DNA of 60,544 nt from a virus. This document shows, one piece after another, positions 28,294 to 36,994 of the stretch (positions within the stretch are counted from its first letter, which is position 1; every line of letters starts with the position of its first letter). Location of the stretch: the IMG/VR virus record IMGVR_UViG_3300048996_000071, positions 1 to 60,544 of that record; one strand, 5' to 3'. The notes below the pieces were generated by a model. That model did not search any database. It worked only from the letters and a program-made list of their open reading frames with translations, and was not told where the DNA came from. Both the position numbers and the translations under genes were made by a program.

Positions 28294-28606
28294 GATACCG
28301 CGAACCTCGCGTCATCAGCCGCGCACGAAGAATGACCTTAGGTGCATGTGCCGTCGCCAATGTTTACTAGCGGTGTTCGGGCTTGACGCTCGGGGTAGGC
28401 TCTACCTGCACGTCAAGGTTTACAAGCAGGATCGGATCTTCGGAAACCTGATACTGCGTGGCGGTCCAGTGGAGTTGCAGTGTCGCGAGTGCTTTCGCTG
28501 GCATATCATCAACTTCAGAAACAACGAGCCGGTGATGGAAGAAACCAGAGCCCCCGCCGAGATAAGGCAGACGAATGACGACACTGGCACTGCCGAGGGC
28601 GCGTAG
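28280..28606 (+). CDS. Com-like zinc-finger protein, 108 aa
   Basis: GTG 28280 has GGAGGCTCTGG upstream and overlaps the portal end. CMCRRQC (about 22-28) and LQCRECFRWHIINFR (about 67-81) resemble the four-Cys zinc finger of Mu Com. The C-terminus is acidic. Com regulates translation in Mu. Here only the fold is suggested. Confidence 0.6.
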   Translation: MAQTEIPRTSRHQPRTKNDLRCMCRRQCLLAVFGLDARGRLYLHVKVYKQDRIFGNLILRGGPVELQCRECFRWHIINFRNNEPVMEETRAPAEIRQTNDDTGTAEGA

Positions 28607-29741
28607 CTTCTTCACGCTCTCGGACGGGTTCGGGATCCAGCCGAATGTCTACCGCAAGAGCAGCAAGCGTACCCTGGTGGTTGAGCACGCGGCAGTCTTT
28701 CGTTCCGGCACGTTCCGCGACAGCAGTGGATACCAGAATGAATGGCTGGATATCCACATGCGGCAGATGTTGGAGAACTTCAACTACCTGCGCAACAACA
28801 AGATCTTCGAGAACGTTCCGGTTCGCCTCGGTCATCCCGGGTTCCTGATCAACGGGACGCCTGGCACTGGTGCCGTGGCGGGCTGGCACACGGCGCTCGT
28901 GTCGGAGAAGCTCGTCGCTCCGCATGACGGCGTGGAGTATGACTACGTCTTCGCGGACTTCGAGATCTTGGACGGCAAGGCGGCCGACGACTACGAGGCC
29001 GGCCTTCTGCGGAACAGGTCCGCGGAGATCATCCCGTACTTCACCAATAACGAAGCAGAATTTTGGCCCACCTATGCGGGGTTCGCGTTCGTGGACATCC
29101 CGGCGGTGGAGGGCCTAAACTTCAGCCGCGACACGTCAACGGCCCAGGGCGGGGATGCACCAGCCCGAGTCATCGTCATGTTCGACAAGGAGATTCCAAG
29201 CATGACCACTCCCGTTTCGGGCGTTCCGGCCCCGGCAGACCGTCCGGCCCTGGGTGGTGCCCCGCAGGCGCAGGCCCAGGCTCACGTGTTCAGTATCAAC
29301 GGCCAGGCGACCAGCGACTTCGCCGCTGTGCAGCGGCATATCACCGTGCTGGAGACGCAGGCCTCCGAGACCCGTACCGCCGCGCGTCAGGCGTTCGTCA
29401 GCAACCTCGCGCACCACGGTGCGATCCTGGCGGCTGCGATTCCCGACTTCGAGGCCGCTGTCGCGAAGATGGACGACGAGACCTACGACCTGTTCTGCAA
29501 GGGCTACGCGGGTGTCGGCACGCTTTCGGCCGTCGGACAGCACGCCGCCCCGGCCGCCGCTGGCGCACAGGGCACCCAGTTCAGCAACGGCGCCGGTGCG
29601 GTGGCCAACCCGCAGGCGGAGGAGATCGAGATCGCCAAGCAGGTCGTCGCGGGCCTCCGGCGCAACGGCATGCACGGCGCCCAGCTCAAGTCGCGGCCGT
29701 CGTACCAGAAGCTCGTCGCCGCGGGCCTCGAGCAGGCGTAA
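28575..29741 (+). CDS. Capsid maturation protease/scaffold precursor (Mu gpI-like)
   Basis: 388 aa, ATG 28575. The N-terminal protease-like domain includes NVPVRLGHPG, RSAEIIPYF and WPTYAGFAFVDIPAVEGLN (about 82-195), typical of Mu I-type proteases. The rest is Ala/Gln-rich with a coiled helix (AVQRHITVLETQAS) like a scaffold. An in-frame internal start at 29202 would make the scaffold alone. Confidence 0.8.
   Translation: MTTLALPRARSFFTLSDGFGIQPNVYRKSSKRTLVVEHAAVFRSGTFRDSSGYQNEWLDIHMRQMLENFNYLRNNKIFENVPVRLGHPGFLINGTPGTGAVAGWHTALVSEKLVAPHDGVEYDYVFADFEILDGKAADDYEAGLLRNRSAEIIPYFTNNEAEFWPTYAGFAFVDIPAVEGLNFSRDTSTAQGGDAPARVIVMFDKEIPSMTTPVSGVPAPADRPALGGAPQAQAQAHVFSINGQATSDFAAVQRHITVLETQASETRTAARQAFVSNLAHHGAILAAAIPDFEAAVAKMDDETYDLFCKGYAGVGTLSAVGQHAAPAAAGAQGTQFSNGAGAVANPQAEEIEIAKQVVAGLRRNGMHGAQLKSRPSYQKLVAAGLEQA
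29202..29741 (+). CDS. Internal-start scaffold protein, 179 aa
   Basis: ATG 29202 is in frame with the protease gene and preceded by GGAG at nine nt. It would yield the Ala/Gln-rich helical part only, as Nu3 does within lambda C and Z within Mu I. Prediction from sequence and analogy. Confidence 0.55.
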   Translation: MTTPVSGVPAPADRPALGGAPQAQAQAHVFSINGQATSDFAAVQRHITVLETQASETRTAARQAFVSNLAHHGAILAAAIPDFEAAVAKMDDETYDLFCKGYAGVGTLSAVGQHAAPAAAGAQGTQFSNGAGAVANPQAEEIEIAKQVVAGLRRNGMHGAQLKSRPSYQKLVAAGLEQA

Positions 29742-29781
29742 GCCACACTCGCCGGACGACTGAGAGAGAGCAGAAACAAAC

Positions 29782-30567
29782 ATGGCTGACTTCGTCAAGG
29801 GTGGGCTTCCGGTCACGCCGTTCGGCGAGAACAACTGGCTGCGGTCCACCAAGCTGGTCCGGACCACGTCCTACACGGTAGCTCGTGCGACGATCCCCCC
29901 GGTCACCATCGACGGCGTCCCGGGCCAGCGTGCCCTGCAGAAGGGCACCGTCATGGCCAAGATCACCTCCGGCCCGGACACCGGCAAGATCGGCCCGTTC
30001 CAGGCGGCCGGTACTGCCGAGGTGCAGACGGTGACCCCGACCACGGTGACGGCGGGCACCTTCACGCTGACCATCGTCAACCCGGTGACCGGCGTCTCGC
30101 GCACCACGGCGGCCATCGCCTTCAACGCCACGGCGGCGGTCATCCAGGCTGCACTCGAAGCACTGGACAACGTCGACGCCGGTGATATCCTGGCGGCTGG
30201 CGGTCCCATCAACACCACGGCAGTCACGCTGACCTTCTACGGCCAGTTCATCGGCAACCCGGCGCAGATGACCGTGAGCAACACTGGTCTGACCGGCACC
30301 CTTGCGGTCACGACCACAACGGCAGGTGTCGCCGGAGCGGCGGACGGTCGCCAGACGCTGGGCAACATCGTCGGCATCAACAACACCTGGGTGCCGTGGC
30401 AGTTCATGGAGCGCGACGTCGAGGTTGCCATCGCCTACGAGGCGGCCGGCGTCCAGGCGTGGTGCATCGAGCTGGACGCGGCAGGCCTGCCGATCACGCT
30501 CACGAACACCACGCGCGACCAGATGAAGGGTGGCGTCACTGCCACCATGGACCTGAAGTTCCATTAA
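29782..30567 (+). CDS. Head decoration-like protein with inserted Thr-rich domain, 261 aa
   Basis: ATG 29782. The N-terminal 75 and C-terminal 60 residues form a decoration-type fold (RATIPPVTIDG, VPWQFMERDVEVAIAYEAAG). Between them about 76-195 is a beta-rich, Thr-rich insert with AIAFNATAAVIQAALEAL. The same module occurs in the tail tube protein at 34471. The position before the major capsid gene supports capsid decoration. Confidence 0.7.
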   Translation: MADFVKGGLPVTPFGENNWLRSTKLVRTTSYTVARATIPPVTIDGVPGQRALQKGTVMAKITSGPDTGKIGPFQAAGTAEVQTVTPTTVTAGTFTLTIVNPVTGVSRTTAAIAFNATAAVIQAALEALDNVDAGDILAAGGPINTTAVTLTFYGQFIGNPAQMTVSNTGLTGTLAVTTTTAGVAGAADGRQTLGNIVGINNTWVPWQFMERDVEVAIAYEAAGVQAWCIELDAAGLPITLTNTTRDQMKGGVTATMDLKFH

Positions 30568-30582
30568 GAAGGGTTGCCAGGT

Positions 30583-31893
30583 ATGACTGGTTTCAACGCA
30601 CCGGGGATGGCCGGTCCTGCTGGCGGTCCTGCTGGCGGTGCCTCGCAGGGCGTCGGTACGCTGACTGGCAGTCCCAACGTCCCGGCGTATGTGCAGTTCA
30701 CGAACCCGGCCTTGCGTGGAGCCGTGAACCACGCTTCGCCGATTGGCCTCGACCGGATCATCCGGCGCGAGGTCATGCTGGGCATCGTTCGCGAGATCGT
30801 TCCGCCACTGCAGCACATCGGTACGACGCTGTGCCCGTGGCTGGAGGTCGACTCGGACGACGTCATCTTCGGCTACGCGCAGGGTCAGGCCGACGGCCTC
30901 ATCCCGGCCCGCGCCGAGGACGCCGAAGCGGAACTCGCCCAGAAGGATGACACCTTCCTGACCGAGGGCCGGGCGTCCGTCATCGACTGGGCGGTCAAGG
31001 ACCACTACGACGCCAGCGACGTGCAGCGTGCTCGCGAGTGGCTCCGCATCCGCGAGCTGATGCGGGACCAGGAGGTGCTGCCGCTGACCGCGGGTTCCGC
31101 GGGCGCCGACTTCGCCGCCAAGCTCACGCGGGACGCGGTGAAGCGCAAGCGCAAGCTGGACAACCGGATTGAGTGGCTGATCATGTCAGCCCTCTCGACC
31201 GGTGCCATCGCCTACAACGATGGCCGCATCAAGTTCGCGGTGGACTTCCTCCGTCCGGGCAACCAGCAGGCGGTCGCGCCGGGTACCACGCTGTCGACGG
31301 GCAACGTCCTGGGCACCGGCTGGTCGAACACCAACTCGGACCCGATCGGCGACATCATCGCCATCCAGCAGTACATGTTCGACGTCTACGGGATCACCAT
31401 CCGCAAGGCCATGGTCTCCCGCAAGATTCTGAACATGATCATGAAGTCGGACAAGTTCGTCGCTCGGTCCGGCCTGGTTGTGGGCGGCACGCCGTCTTCG
31501 CCGATCAACCCCAACTACGTGATCGACGGCTGGGGTCCGGCGGCAGCCATCGCCATCGTGGCGCAGCAGACCGGCATCACGTTCATCGAGTACGACTCGG
31601 TGTACCGCACGCGGAACGTCGCGAGCAACACCTTCGTGAACAACAGGTTCTTCCCGGAGAACCGCATCCTGTTCATGCCCGACGAGGCCGAGGTCGCCGA
31701 GTTCGACGACACCGAGCTGGGCATGGGTCGTCTGCTCACCTCGCCTCATCCGGCGAACAACTGGTCCCCGGGCGTCTACAACTGGGACCACGAGTACGGC
31801 GTGGACCCGTGGGGCGCCGACTACGGCACCGGCGTCAAGGCCTTCCCGGTCTTCCCGCACATGGATCTGACGCTCACCTACGACGTCTTCTAG
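30583..31893 (+). CDS. Major capsid protein
   Basis: 436 aa from ATG 30583 (TTG 30574 possible). Flexible Gly/Ala/Pro N-terminus, then SPIGLDRIIRREVMLG and a lambda gpE-like/HK97-type body with AMVSRKILNMIMKSDKF, followed by a C-terminal PHPANNWSPGVYNWDHEYGVDPWG. Highly optimised codons. Forms the icosahedral shell. Confidence 0.88.
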   Translation: MTGFNAPGMAGPAGGPAGGASQGVGTLTGSPNVPAYVQFTNPALRGAVNHASPIGLDRIIRREVMLGIVREIVPPLQHIGTTLCPWLEVDSDDVIFGYAQGQADGLIPARAEDAEAELAQKDDTFLTEGRASVIDWAVKDHYDASDVQRAREWLRIRELMRDQEVLPLTAGSAGADFAAKLTRDAVKRKRKLDNRIEWLIMSALSTGAIAYNDGRIKFAVDFLRPGNQQAVAPGTTLSTGNVLGTGWSNTNSDPIGDIIAIQQYMFDVYGITIRKAMVSRKILNMIMKSDKFVARSGLVVGGTPSSPINPNYVIDGWGPAAAIAIVAQQTGITFIEYDSVYRTRNVASNTFVNNRFFPENRILFMPDEAEVAEFDDTELGMGRLLTSPHPANNWSPGVYNWDHEYGVDPWGADYGTGVKAFPVFPHMDLTLTYDVF

Positions 31894-31949
31894 GAGTCTG
31901 GCGCGCGCCGCACCTGGGTGCGCGCCAGCTCAGGACGGAGAACAGTAAG

Positions 31950-32144
31950 ATGGCAACCAAGAACGCTGACGGAACGGTCACGCTGCGGACCCAGGGTTCG
32001 CTGGCGTACACGCCGAGCATCACGCCGACCACGAGCCTTTCCCGGCCTGCCACTGCGAAGTCGATCGGCGGCGGCGGCTTCGAGTCGTCCGGCCGGCTTG
32101 CCAAGCAGAAGGGGCGTTCGATCGCCTCCAAGTCCGCCCGGTAA
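31950..32144 (+). CDS. Small basic structural-region protein, 64 aa
   Basis: ATG 31950 follows ACGGAGAACAGTAAG. Low-complexity, Ser/Thr/Ala/Gly and Lys-rich (PSITPTTSLSRPATAK, SSGRLAKQKGRS). May be a head component or unstructured accessory. No family recognised. Confidence 0.6.
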   Translation: MATKNADGTVTLRTQGSLAYTPSITPTTSLSRPATAKSIGGGGFESSGRLAKQKGRSIASKSAR

Positions 32145-32152
32145 GTACCCAA

Positions 32153-32185
32153 GGTTGGGGGTGTCTCTGCGGAGGCATCCCCTTT
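32153..32185 (+). terminator. Possible weak terminator after the capsid cluster
   Basis: A GGGGTG...CATCCCC hairpin followed by TTTCCTT. The stem has a bulge, so it may only lower downstream expression after the capsid genes. Confidence 0.4.
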
Positions 32186-32208
32186 CCTTACAGTGAGGGA
32201 GCAACGCA

Positions 32209-32571
32209 ATGTCCGACCAGCCCGAGAACACCCCGGCCGGTTCGTACCGAGTCGCAGGCAACGACGTCTCCGGTTATCTGGGTGTCGACAACGAGTACAT
32301 GAACTACGCCGACGAGACTCAGAAGCCGAGCCTCACGGAGGAGGAGCAGTACCTGTTCCTCCCGGCTCCGGTCGACGAGGAAGACGAGTCGGTCGAGGGC
32401 TACGGCCCCGTGACGGACGAGGAGAAGTCGGCCGAGTCCGACGACGAGGACGCCGAGCACAAGGAGCAGCGGAACCCGGAGCCACTTCCGGGCGACTTCG
32501 TTGCCCCCTCCCAGTCGCCGTCACCCGAAGCCGAGACGGTTACCCTGGCGCCGACGCGTCCGGCCCTGTAG
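32209..32571 (+). CDS. Acidic protein, 120 aa
   Basis: ATG 32209 after GAGGGAGCAACGCA. Strongly acidic over about 45-95 (PVDEEDESVEGYG, SDDEDAEHKE) and likely disordered. Lies between capsid and connector genes. Could be a head assembly cofactor. Unknown. Confidence 0.65.
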   Translation: MSDQPENTPAGSYRVAGNDVSGYLGVDNEYMNYADETQKPSLTEEEQYLFLPAPVDEEDESVEGYGPVTDEEKSAESDDEDAEHKEQRNPEPLPGDFVAPSQSPSPEAETVTLAPTRPAL

Positions 32572-32601
32572 CAACCAGCACTGCAACAAGGAGGATGGGC
32601 A

Positions 32602-33093
32602 GTGTCATACTCCACTCCTGATCAGGTACTGCTCGGGAACATTCCGCTGCCCGCAGCCGACAAGGTGCGCAACGCAGTCGATCGTGCCGCCGACGAGATC
32701 GACGGCACGATCGGCTTCCTGTACCAGACGCCGATCAGGTCGATTGGCCCTCACCAGCGTGCAGTCGAGGCGCTGATGATAAACCTCAATAACTGGCTTG
32801 CAACCGGACGTCTCGGCATGGAGCTGACGGCAAGCACGCAGCGCGTCGAGCTGCATTCGTACTTTGCTGTCCTCGTGAAGCAGGCAGTTGATACGCTTGC
32901 CAGGATCGTCGCCGGAGATATCGTCTTGGAAGGTGTTCCAGTTCCTGGCGGCGGAACTGCAGCGATGTCAGGTCCGGCGATTTACAACAAGGATGACAGC
33001 TCTAACGTCGATGACTTTTACGATAAGGTCAGCAATCCGCCGACGTATCCGGCTGAAGGCTTCTACCTGTTCGGGCCGAGGATGTACTTCTAA
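32602..33093 (+). CDS. Head-tail connector, 163 aa
   Basis: GTG 32602 after GGAGGATGGGCA. Helical bundle pattern (ADKVRNAVDRAADEIDGTIG, HQRAVEALMINLNNWLATG) typical of gp36/gp6-type adaptors that bind the portal. Followed immediately by the morphogenesis gene. Function from fold pattern and order. Confidence 0.7.
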   Translation: MSYSTPDQVLLGNIPLPAADKVRNAVDRAADEIDGTIGFLYQTPIRSIGPHQRAVEALMINLNNWLATGRLGMELTASTQRVELHSYFAVLVKQAVDTLARIVAGDIVLEGVPVPGGGTAAMSGPAIYNKDDSSNVDDFYDKVSNPPTYPAEGFYLFGPRMYF

Positions 33094-33587
33094 TGCCGAC
33101 CCGTGCAGATGTAGACATCTCAGTAGACCCAAGCCGCGTCTCCGTGATGCTACTGAAGATGCAGATCAAGCTTCAGGCTGCTGGCCTTGAAATGTTCATG
33201 CAGAACACAGTGGTTCCGTGGCTGAAGATCCGCGCGGCCAAGAGGTTCACCTCGGAGGGCGACGACGCATCAGGTAAGTGGACTCCCCTGAAAAAAGCTA
33301 CCGAGGGGTTTCGTACGCGCCAGGGATTCCCCGCTGCGCACCCGATCAACGTTCGAACCCTTCAGATGTTCGACTTCATCACCAGTGCCAACGGCAGTAT
33401 GACCGGTGGCTCGGGTTACGCATCGCTCAACTGGCCTGGCTCAAGCGGCCGCGCAAAGAAGATTGACGAAAAGATTCGCACCGCCCAGGGCCTCAAGCCC
33501 GGCGTCGTTGCCAGGCCGGTGCTTGGCCTCAGCCAGCGCGACGATATCTTCATCGCGGGCCGCCTCCTCACCCACCTGTTGAGTTGA
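33093..33587 (+). CDS. Virion morphogenesis protein (Mu gpG-like), 164 aa
   Basis: ATG 33093 overlaps the previous stop. SGKWTPLKKATEGFRTRQGF and HPINVRTLQMFDFITS match the W-x-PL-x-x-T / L-x-x-TG-x-L pattern of the gpG virion morphogenesis family. Probably a head-tail joining or tail completion protein. Confidence 0.75.
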   Translation: MPTRADVDISVDPSRVSVMLLKMQIKLQAAGLEMFMQNTVVPWLKIRAAKRFTSEGDDASGKWTPLKKATEGFRTRQGFPAAHPINVRTLQMFDFITSANGSMTGGSGYASLNWPGSSGRAKKIDEKIRTAQGLKPGVVARPVLGLSQRDDIFIAGRLLTHLLS

Positions 33588-33588
33588 C

Positions 33589-34104
33589 ATGACGATCCTG
33601 CCGGATCTTAACTGCTTCCCGAACAACGCCGTGGAGATCCTTGTTCCGCGACTGAAGACGCTTGATGTGGACATTCCTGTCCTCAAGCGTCCATTGCGAG
33701 ATGGCGACGGCGAGCAGGCAATCGGCGTCTTCGCCAGCACGTGGCTGCCGGACGAGGCGAGCTATGAGATGAACGGCGGCGTGAGCCTGCTCGGGCAGCC
33801 ACGTGCCGCCAGCGAGCAGACGCTGAGCACCTACACGATCAACGTTCAGGGCTACGTCTTGGACACCGACGAGCAAAAAGGCATCGGCGTTCACAATGTT
33901 CTAGCGAAGATGATTCGCGCGTTGCTTTACCGCGACCCGGTGTTGGCCGTAGGATTGGACGCACTTAGCTACACGTTGTTCGGTTCGACCGAGCGGATTC
34001 AGCGTAGACGAGTCGGTGTCCAGCGGTACTTGAACGACGAGATCGGCGGCGTGTTCATGTTCCTGTCGACGCTGGAGTACTACATCGAGACAGAGACAAC
34101 GTAG
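33589..34104 (+). CDS. Tail terminator-like protein, 171 aa
   Basis: ATG 33589, one base after the previous stop. The alpha/beta pattern with a long YTINVQGYVLDTD strand and C-terminal FMFLSTLEYYIETE resembles tail terminator proteins. Order (after gpG-like, before tail tube) supports this. Confidence 0.65.
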   Translation: MTILPDLNCFPNNAVEILVPRLKTLDVDIPVLKRPLRDGDGEQAIGVFASTWLPDEASYEMNGGVSLLGQPRAASEQTLSTYTINVQGYVLDTDEQKGIGVHNVLAKMIRALLYRDPVLAVGLDALSYTLFGSTERIQRRRVGVQRYLNDEIGGVFMFLSTLEYYIETETT

Positions 34105-34123
34105 CTTCGAGACGAGGGCTGAA

Positions 34124-34471
34124 ATGTCAGTTACCCCCGAGCGACTGGCGGAGCAGCGGCGGTACGCCGAACAGCTTCGTCGGGAGATCGCAACGCTGGA
34201 CTTCGCAGCGCGCGAAGACCTGGTGGAAGCGGAACTCGCTAACCAGAGCGTGGCCCTCGATGAGGAGATCGCGCGGCTGGAGGCCCAGCGCAGTGAGAAG
34301 GTTGAGATTGCGGTGCGCCAGGGCGGCGGGTCCGTGGCCGAGGCTCTGGCTGCGATGGAGGCGGTGGAGCGCGAGTCTGCGCTGCCGGTTCCTGCGCCCA
34401 GTGCACGTCCGTCGATCGGCGTCACCCCCACCGCCACGAGCACGAGCACCGAAGGTGAGGGCGGCAAGTAA
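34124..34471 (+). CDS. Coiled-coil protein, 115 aa
   Basis: ATG 34124 after GACGAGGGCTGAA. Residues 1-75 are a long charged helix (RLAEQRRYAEQLRREIATL), the rest Ala/Ser/Thr/Pro-rich. A short coiled-coil accessory in the head-tail region. Unknown role. Confidence 0.65.
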   Translation: MSVTPERLAEQRRYAEQLRREIATLDFAAREDLVEAELANQSVALDEEIARLEAQRSEKVEIAVRQGGGSVAEALAAMEAVERESALPVPAPSARPSIGVTPTATSTSTEGEGGK

Positions 34472-35835
34472 TGCCTGGTTTCTCTTCACAGGGTGGTCAC
34501 TTCGCAGTGATGACTCAGGCCACGCCGGACACCTTCCCGGCTGGCTTCGCTACCACGGCGGTTAACTTCCGCACCCGTGGCGGCGCACTCGCCATCAACC
34601 GTGACCTGCTCATTCCCGACCCGGAGATCGGCGGCGGGCGCGACATCGCTGACGCCTACCTGGGTGCGGCCGTCTGGTCCGGCGACATCGAGTTCTACGC
34701 CCGGCTCCGGAGCCTTCCGGTGCTCCTTCGTGCGGCGCTTGGTCTCAACGCTGTCGGTCCGACCGGCGCACAGGAGATCGAGACCCTGACGATCACGGGT
34801 GCACCGACGGGTGGCACGTTCACCCTGACCTACAGCGCCCAGACCACCACCGCGCTGCCGTACAACGCAACGGCGGCCCAGATCCAGGCGGCGCTCCAGG
34901 CGCTGTCGAACATCGGTGACCTGGATGTGATCGTCACCGGTGGCCCCTTCCCGGCCACGGCGGTCGTTGTCTCCTTCGTCGGTGCCCTGAGTGGCACCGT
35001 GACGGGCGCGCCACTGACAGCTACGCCAGCCTTCACCGGCGGCACCACGCCAGCGCTCGGCATTGTCCGTACCCAGACGGGCCTCAGTGCAACCCCGGCG
35101 AGCAACGGCTACCAGCACACCATCAGCCCCAGCGACCTGGCGCAGCTGCCATTCCTGTCGGTGGAGGAGCAGATCGGTGCCGGCCTGGAGGTCTACAGGT
35201 ACACCGACGGCGTTGTCAACACTCTCCACCTGGAGTCTGACGCCAACGGCTATCTGATGGGCACTGTCGGCATGATTGCCCGCAAGCAGACTGCGGGTAC
35301 CACGCCGATGACCGCCGGTCAACTGGCAGCCCAGACTGACGAGTCGGCAATGATCGTCGGCACGAACATCACGATCACCTACAACGGCGTCAGTCTCCCG
35401 GCCAAGTCGTTCAACTTCGACTTCAACAACAACTTCGAAGACGACGACTTCCGACTGGGCAGCTTCAACATCGGCGACCTCACCCCGAAGCGTCGCGAAG
35501 TAACGGTCGGCGTGAGTATCCGAGAGTCGAGCAACGCGATGTGGCGTCAGGCTGCATACGGCGGTTCGGCTCTGGTGACGCCGGGTGGCCTGATCACCAA
35601 GCAGGGTCTCGTGATCACGATGAGCACTTACGAGACGCTCCCTGGCGTCACGTCCCCGCTGACCCCGTTCACGCTCACGCTGAACTTCCCGTCGGCGGCG
35701 CTGACCCCGTACGCCTACGACCCGTCTGGGGACGACGTCATCGAGTCCGATCTGACCTTCCAGATCGTGCGCAACCAGAGCTACCGGCCGCTGGTGTACT
35801 GCTACGTCGTCAACGACGTGGCGACCATCGTGTAA
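34471..35835 (+). CDS. Major tail (tube) protein with inserted Thr-rich module, 454 aa
   Basis: ATG 34471 overlaps the preceding stop. The N-terminal (FRTRGGALAINRDLLIPDPEIGG) and C-terminal parts (PAKSFNFDFNNNFEDDDFRLG) fit a tail-tube barrel. About 98-215 is the module shared with the decoration protein (GGTFTLTYSAQTT, NATAAQIQAALQAL). The insert likely projects from the tube surface. Confidence 0.8.
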   Translation: MPGFSSQGGHFAVMTQATPDTFPAGFATTAVNFRTRGGALAINRDLLIPDPEIGGGRDIADAYLGAAVWSGDIEFYARLRSLPVLLRAALGLNAVGPTGAQEIETLTITGAPTGGTFTLTYSAQTTTALPYNATAAQIQAALQALSNIGDLDVIVTGGPFPATAVVVSFVGALSGTVTGAPLTATPAFTGGTTPALGIVRTQTGLSATPASNGYQHTISPSDLAQLPFLSVEEQIGAGLEVYRYTDGVVNTLHLESDANGYLMGTVGMIARKQTAGTTPMTAGQLAAQTDESAMIVGTNITITYNGVSLPAKSFNFDFNNNFEDDDFRLGSFNIGDLTPKRREVTVGVSIRESSNAMWRQAAYGGSALVTPGGLITKQGLVITMSTYETLPGVTSPLTPFTLTLNFPSAALTPYAYDPSGDDVIESDLTFQIVRNQSYRPLVYCYVVNDVATIV

Positions 35836-35956
35836 GCTTCTCGATTCCCGGACCCCCGGATTCGAGATGGGGGCGGCGGCAGGCCGGACTCGCGGCCGGA
35901 CGATATCACCTGCCGTCGCTCCACTAAACAAGAAGGCCTAGAAAGGGCGAACAGGC
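35836..35956 (+). repeat. Hairpin-containing spacer after the tail tube gene
   Basis: TCTCGA-T-TCC pairs with GGA-T-TCGAGA around a C-rich loop. No T-run. Possible attenuator or mRNA 3' stabiliser after a highly expressed gene. Confidence 0.4.
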
Positions 35957-36631
35957 ATGACCATGCCGGACCCGCGGCTCGCGCCGCAGCAGACAGTGCA
36001 GTTCCCGCCGCCGAACTTCCAGGGTGGCGTCCCGGCCCAGGTGCTCGACCCCAGCGCGCCTGGATACGGACAGTTCCAGTCGCCGTACCAGCAGCCACAG
36101 CCCGAACCGACCGGCTTTACCGGCGAGGTCGAGGTCGAGGAGTACGGCGACTACTACGGCTTCTCGCAGGAGCACGTCTACTTCCTGCCCGACGGCAAGC
36201 TGTGGATCAAGTTCAAGGTGTTCACCGAGGGCGACCTCGCCATGTACCACAAGCTCCTCAAGCGGGATGTCGTGGTCGAGAAGACCAGCGGTGACGCTCG
36301 CATCAAGATCGATCAGATCGAGGAGCGTCACGCCCTTCTTCACGTGGCTGTCACCGGCTGGTTCATGATGAAGAAGACCCCAACGAAGGGATGGGTGCAG
36401 CAGCCCTTCAGTAACGGCCGGGGTGGCACCGAGTTCGACAAGTGGATGAACGTGGCGAACCCGGAGATCATCGCCGACCTCGCCGAGGCCGTCCGCAAGG
36501 AGAACCCGTTCCTGCTCGGGACCGGCGCCGACACCATCGAGGCCCTCGACAAGCAGATCGACCAGCTCCAGAAGCAGCGCCAGGAACTGGTGGACCGGCA
36601 GCGGGGGGAAGCCGTCTCCGCGAACAGCTAA
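35957..36631 (+). CDS. Tail assembly chaperone (short form), 224 aa
   Basis: ATG 35957 after AAAGGGCGAACAGGC. A Pro/Gln-rich N-terminus, then a folded domain (SQEHVYFLPDGKLWIKFKVFTEGDLAMYHK) and a C-terminal coil (IEALDKQIDQLQKQRQEL). The end holds a GGGGGGA slip site. In this position the gene product acts with the frameshift product to assemble the tail around the tape measure. Confidence 0.8.
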   Translation: MTMPDPRLAPQQTVQFPPPNFQGGVPAQVLDPSAPGYGQFQSPYQQPQPEPTGFTGEVEVEEYGDYYGFSQEHVYFLPDGKLWIKFKVFTEGDLAMYHKLLKRDVVVEKTSGDARIKIDQIEERHALLHVAVTGWFMMKKTPTKGWVQQPFSNGRGGTEFDKWMNVANPEIIADLAEAVRKENPFLLGTGADTIEALDKQIDQLQKQRQELVDRQRGEAVSANS

Positions 36632-36882
36632 GGGACTACGTACGGGGCCGGGAGATTAGTAGTCCTGTCCCCGTACTAAGGTTGCTAGCTGTCGCGGATG
36701 CGATGGAGTTCCGGCATCTTCCTGTTGCTGGTGGGATTTACGATCAGCACCCTGAGTTCATCGAGGCGATGATGCGCTTACTGTCGGAGCGCGGTATTCA
36801 CGAGCGCGAAAAGCAGAAGGCGCGCGATAACGAGAACAAGCAGGGAACCAGGATGCCCAGTCATCCACGGCGTAAACGGTAG
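35957..36882 (+). CDS. Tail assembly chaperone, -1 frameshift extended form
   Basis: At 36603-36609 (GGGGGGA, codons CGG GGG GAA) a -1 slip joins the first frame to the overlapping frame that continues to 36882. The second part reads GSRLREQLRDYV, then AMEFRHLPVAGGIYDQ and a charged tail. The G/GT-type chaperone pair before the tape measure gene is near universal in siphophages. The exact slip codon is inferred. Confidence 0.75.
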
Positions 36883-36889
36883 GTGGGGG

Positions 36890-36931
36890 TGACCCCCGTC
36901 GTTTGACATCAAGCGACGGGGGTCGTACTCT
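36890..36931 (+). promoter_or_regulatory. Promoter-like site and 11-bp hairpin before the tape measure gene
   Basis: GACCCCCGTCG and CGACGGGGGTC flank TTTGACATCAAG. The loop contains TTGACA (36903-36908), and TACTCT (36926-36931) sits 17 bp on, a good -35 with a weak -10. Internal late promoter or attenuator. Confidence 0.45.
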
Positions 36932-36994
36932 GTGTTGCGTCGGGCACCAGAGGCCCATGGGGACTCACGAAGGTCCACAGAGGGGCTCTAGCCA

